Source: Methanoregulaceae archaeon (GTDB lineage Archaea > Halobacteriota > Methanomicrobia > Methanomicrobiales > Methanospirillaceae). From it: a stretch of DNA of 64,000 nucleotides. The position numbers and the translations under genes are program-made. Shown one piece after another: positions 62,132 to 64,000 of this stretch (its first letter is position 1; the number at the start of each line of letters is the position of its first letter). The notes under the pieces were generated by a model. That model was not told the DNA's origin and ran no database searches. It saw only the letters and a list, made by a program, of their open reading frames with translations. Location: NCBI GenBank assembly GCA_013331415.1, contig DUGL01000188.1:8453-72452 (forward strand), in the 5' to 3' direction.

Positions 62132-63397
62132 TTAAGGTATCGGTTTTGGGGGCTTCATGAGGAAGAATGCAATGATGATACCGATAACCGAAAGGGCCAG
62201 CACATAGGGAAACACTCCGATATAGGATCCCGTCGACGTCTTGATAAAACCCGCCAGCTGCGGTCCGGCAATCGCTCCTGCACCGTATGCAAGGAAGACC
62301 ACTCCATAACACCGTGGATAATCACAGGTCCCGAAATAACTCCCCGTTGTCGCTGGTGCGATGGCAAGCCAGCCACCAAGACAGCCCCAGAGAATGCTGA
62401 AGGCAAGGATGTAAACCGGTACAACCGGGATTTGCCACATGAGAAGTGATGCCAAAGCGATCAGGACAAACGAGATCATGGCAGCATTCCGAGGGGTGAT
62501 CTTATCCGCAAGTGCACCAAAAACAGGACGTCCCCCTCCGTTGAAGACCGCAAAGAACCCTACGAGGAATGTGGCAAGCCCTGCCGCAATTCCCACATCG
62601 GTGCCCACCGGTTTTGCTATTGATATGGCCATAAGGCCGGCAAGACAGCCGATGAAGTAACAGGCCCAGAGCCCGTAGAAGGCCGAAGTCCTGACCATGG
62701 CTGAGCGGTCACACTCGCAGATCTCCTCACCGGGCTTAGGAACCGGGGCAGTCCAGCCTGCAGGCTTCCATCCGGCTGCCGGAAAGCGGAGGGGAAGGGC
62801 CAGAAGCACAATCAGAATGACGAATGCGACCCCGAAGATTCGGAACGTGTTTATCACTCCGGTACCGGCAATAAGGAATCCGGCAATATTTGCAGTCACA
62901 AATGCCGAAAAACCGAATCCGAGAACCGTAAGGCCGACCGCAAGGCCCCTCCGGTCAGGGAACCAGCGTGCCGAAACAGCAACCGGTACACCATACGCGA
63001 TACCCACACCGATACCTCCGATCACTCCGTATACCACGTACAGCATCGGGACTGAAGTTGCAAATGACGCAAGCAGCCAGCCAAGTCCCGTCAGTAATCC
63101 TCCGACAATTGTCATGTTCCGGGGTCCATACTTTTCGATATAATTCCCGGTAAACGGCATGGCAATGGCAAAGAATGCAAGAAATACCGAGAACGGCATC
63201 AGGATATCATTCGCAGTGACCGTCTGACCCAACACGCCGGTATAATAATCGGTGAGCGGTTTGACAAAGACACTCCACGAATAGATGGAACCCAAACACA
63301 GGTTGATAATCAAACCTAATGCAACAAGGGCCCATCTCCCCTTTTCCAAAGGCATCCCGAATAGGGATGCATCTTCACCAACCGGTTTACCCTGCAT
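62132..63397 (-). CDS. MFS transporter, oxalate/formate antiporter (OFA) family
   Basis: 421 residues with twelve predicted helices. The beginning GRWALVALGLIINLCLGSIYSWSVF and the YGIGVGIAYGVPVA-like loop (IGGIGVGIAYGVPVAVSARW), then FPDRRGLAVGLTVLGFG, are OFA-family features. A long central loop holds PKPGEEICECDRS. The substrate could be formate, oxalate or acetate; next to an acyl-CoA synthetase, a short carboxylate such as acetate is plausible. It starts 34 bases after the synthetase stop in the same direction. A fragment of a second copy lies at 55309. Confidence 0.88.
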   Translation of the reverse strand: MQGKPVGEDASLFGMPLEKGRWALVALGLIINLCLGSIYSWSVFVKPLTDYYTGVLGQTVTANDILMPFSVFLAFFAIAMPFTGNYIEKYGPRNMTIVGGLLTGLGWLLASFATSVPMLYVVYGVIGGIGVGIAYGVPVAVSARWFPDRRGLAVGLTVLGFGFSAFVTANIAGFLIAGTGVINTFRIFGVAFVILIVLLALPLRFPAAGWKPAGWTAPVPKPGEEICECDRSAMVRTSAFYGLWACYFIGCLAGLMAISIAKPVGTDVGIAAGLATFLVGFFAVFNGGGRPVFGALADKITPRNAAMISFVLIALASLLMWQIPVVPVYILAFSILWGCLGGWLAIAPATTGSYFGTCDYPRCYGVVFLAYGAGAIAGPQLAGFIKTSTGSYIGVFPYVLALSVIGIIIAFFLMKPPKPIP

Positions 63398-63431
63398 GAT
63401 CCTTCACCCGAGATTGAAAAATTTGAATGGT

Positions 63432-64000
63432 TTATTCCTCCAGCGTTGAGATATCGCCGGGATCCATCCCAAGCTCCTTGGCCTTGAGCACCCGCCTCAT
63501 GATCTTGCCGCTGCGGGTCTTTGGCAACTTATCGACAAACTCGATCTCCTGCGGCATAGCGATGGGTCCCAGGGTCATCCGCACGTGATACATCAGGTCC
63601 TGCTTAAGCTTGTCGCCCGGTTGGAACCCGATCCGAAGGATCACGAATGCCTTGATCGAGTTGCCCTTCACCGGGTCCGGCTTGCCGATCACCGCAGCTT
63701 CAGCAACCGCCGGGTGGGACACCAGCCCGCTCTCCACTTCAGCGGTCCCGATGTTGTGACCTGCGACGATGATGATATCATCCGACCGCCCGAGGATCAT
63801 GATGTATCCATCCTTTCCCCTGACCGCAAGGTCGCCCGCGGTGTAAAAACCTGGGATTGTCTCCCAGTACTTCCTGTACCGCTCATCGTCCCTGTGCACG
63901 GTCCGTAGCATGGAAGGCCATGGTGATTTGATGACAAGGAATCCCATGGTATTCGGCACGACAGGATTTCCGGATTTATCTACGACGTCAGCTTCAACGC
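63432..64000 (-). CDS. AMP-forming acetyl/acyl-CoA synthetase, 3' part only
   Basis: The frame is open to the window end; 188 codons of the C-terminal part are visible. Conserved acyl-CoA synthetase segments: [40 protein letters not shown], a [20 protein letters not shown] region, and [11 protein letters not shown] with the conserved lysine. The [13 protein letters not shown] version and GHNIG are typical of acetyl-CoA synthetases. It probably supplies acetyl- or propionyl-CoA for biosynthesis, with the neighbouring MFS protein importing the acid (inference). Confidence 0.9.
   Translation of the reverse strand, partial: VEADVVDKSGNPVVPNTMGFLVIKSPWPSMLRTVHRDDERYRKYWETIPGFYTAGDLAVRGKDGYIMILGRSDDIIIVAGHNIGTAEVESGLVSHPAVAEAAVIGKPDPVKGNSIKAFVILRIGFQPGDKLKQDLMYHVRMTLGPIAMPQEIEFVDKLPKTRSGKIMRRVLKAKELGMDPGDISTLEE

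Overview
The window looks like a chromosomal segment of a methanogenic archaeon of the Methanomicrobiales (Methanoregula/Methanosphaerula-like). The evidence is: a coenzyme M biosynthesis cluster with cysteate synthase and a fused ComDE; a protein resembling methanogenesis marker 16; archaeal type IV pilins; several DUF3344/PKD/CARDB surface proteins; PGF-CTERM tails; and AT-rich TATA-like promoters in an otherwise GC-rich sequence. I found no rRNA, tRNA or CRISPR array. Family names come from recognising motifs by eye; no database search was possible.

Layout. (1) 1-5.9 kb: the end of a DUF3344 protein, a MacB-type ABC pair and a DUF3344-PEGA surface protein, linked by short overlaps. (2) 5.9-8.6 kb: a small toxin-antitoxin island (VapBC, HepT/MntA-like) bounded by duplicated gene ends. 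(3) 8.6-24.4 kb: large exported proteins built from DUF3344, CARDB and PKD modules. Two of them share a WxL-like C-terminal domain and flank a membrane-anchored PGF-CTERM protein; three others share a PKD pair with an aromatic tail. (4) 24.7-32.5 kb: a histone-H1-like basic protein, a second HepT/MntA pair, a Mg/Co-chelatase-like ChlI-ChlD protein, DUF5658-type and zinc-ribbon membrane proteins, a pilin, and several relics. (5) 32.5-39.3 kb, minus strand: an archaeal type IV pilus operon (TPR protein, GspE-type ATPase, TadC/FlaJ-type membrane protein, two pilins) with overlapping reading frames. (6) 39.5-46.8 kb: two pilins translationally coupled to a BtuF-BtuC-BtuD corrinoid importer and a TIM-barrel protein, with CbiZ (adenosylcobinamide amidohydrolase) divergent. 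(7) 47.2-48.4 kb: decayed IS5-like and IS21-like insertion sequences. (8) 48.7-55.1 kb: a regulator diverging from a tight seven-gene unit: ABC ATPase, HypB-like GTPase, Fe-S protein, marker-16-like DUF39/ferredoxin protein, cysteate synthase and ComDE, with the regulator making seven. (9) 55.2-64 kb: a hairpin element and MFS relic, two closely related sensor kinases (one with an N-terminal receiver and about eight PAS domains), a ThiC-like N-terminal fragment, an oxalate/formate-type MFS transporter and the 3' part of an AMP-forming acyl-CoA synthetase.

The strongest candidate for an undescribed system is the coenzyme M cluster (48.7-55.1 kb). The aldehyde-to-thiol step that completes coenzyme M lacks an accepted enzyme, as far as I know. 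This unit places a DUF39/ferredoxin protein, an Fe-S protein and two NTPases directly beside the two preceding enzymes. Second is the WxL/WxIP-like pairing of unanchored giant surface proteins with an archaeosortase-type anchored partner (8.6-16.6 kb). Third is the pilin/corrinoid-uptake operon (39.5-45.2 kb).
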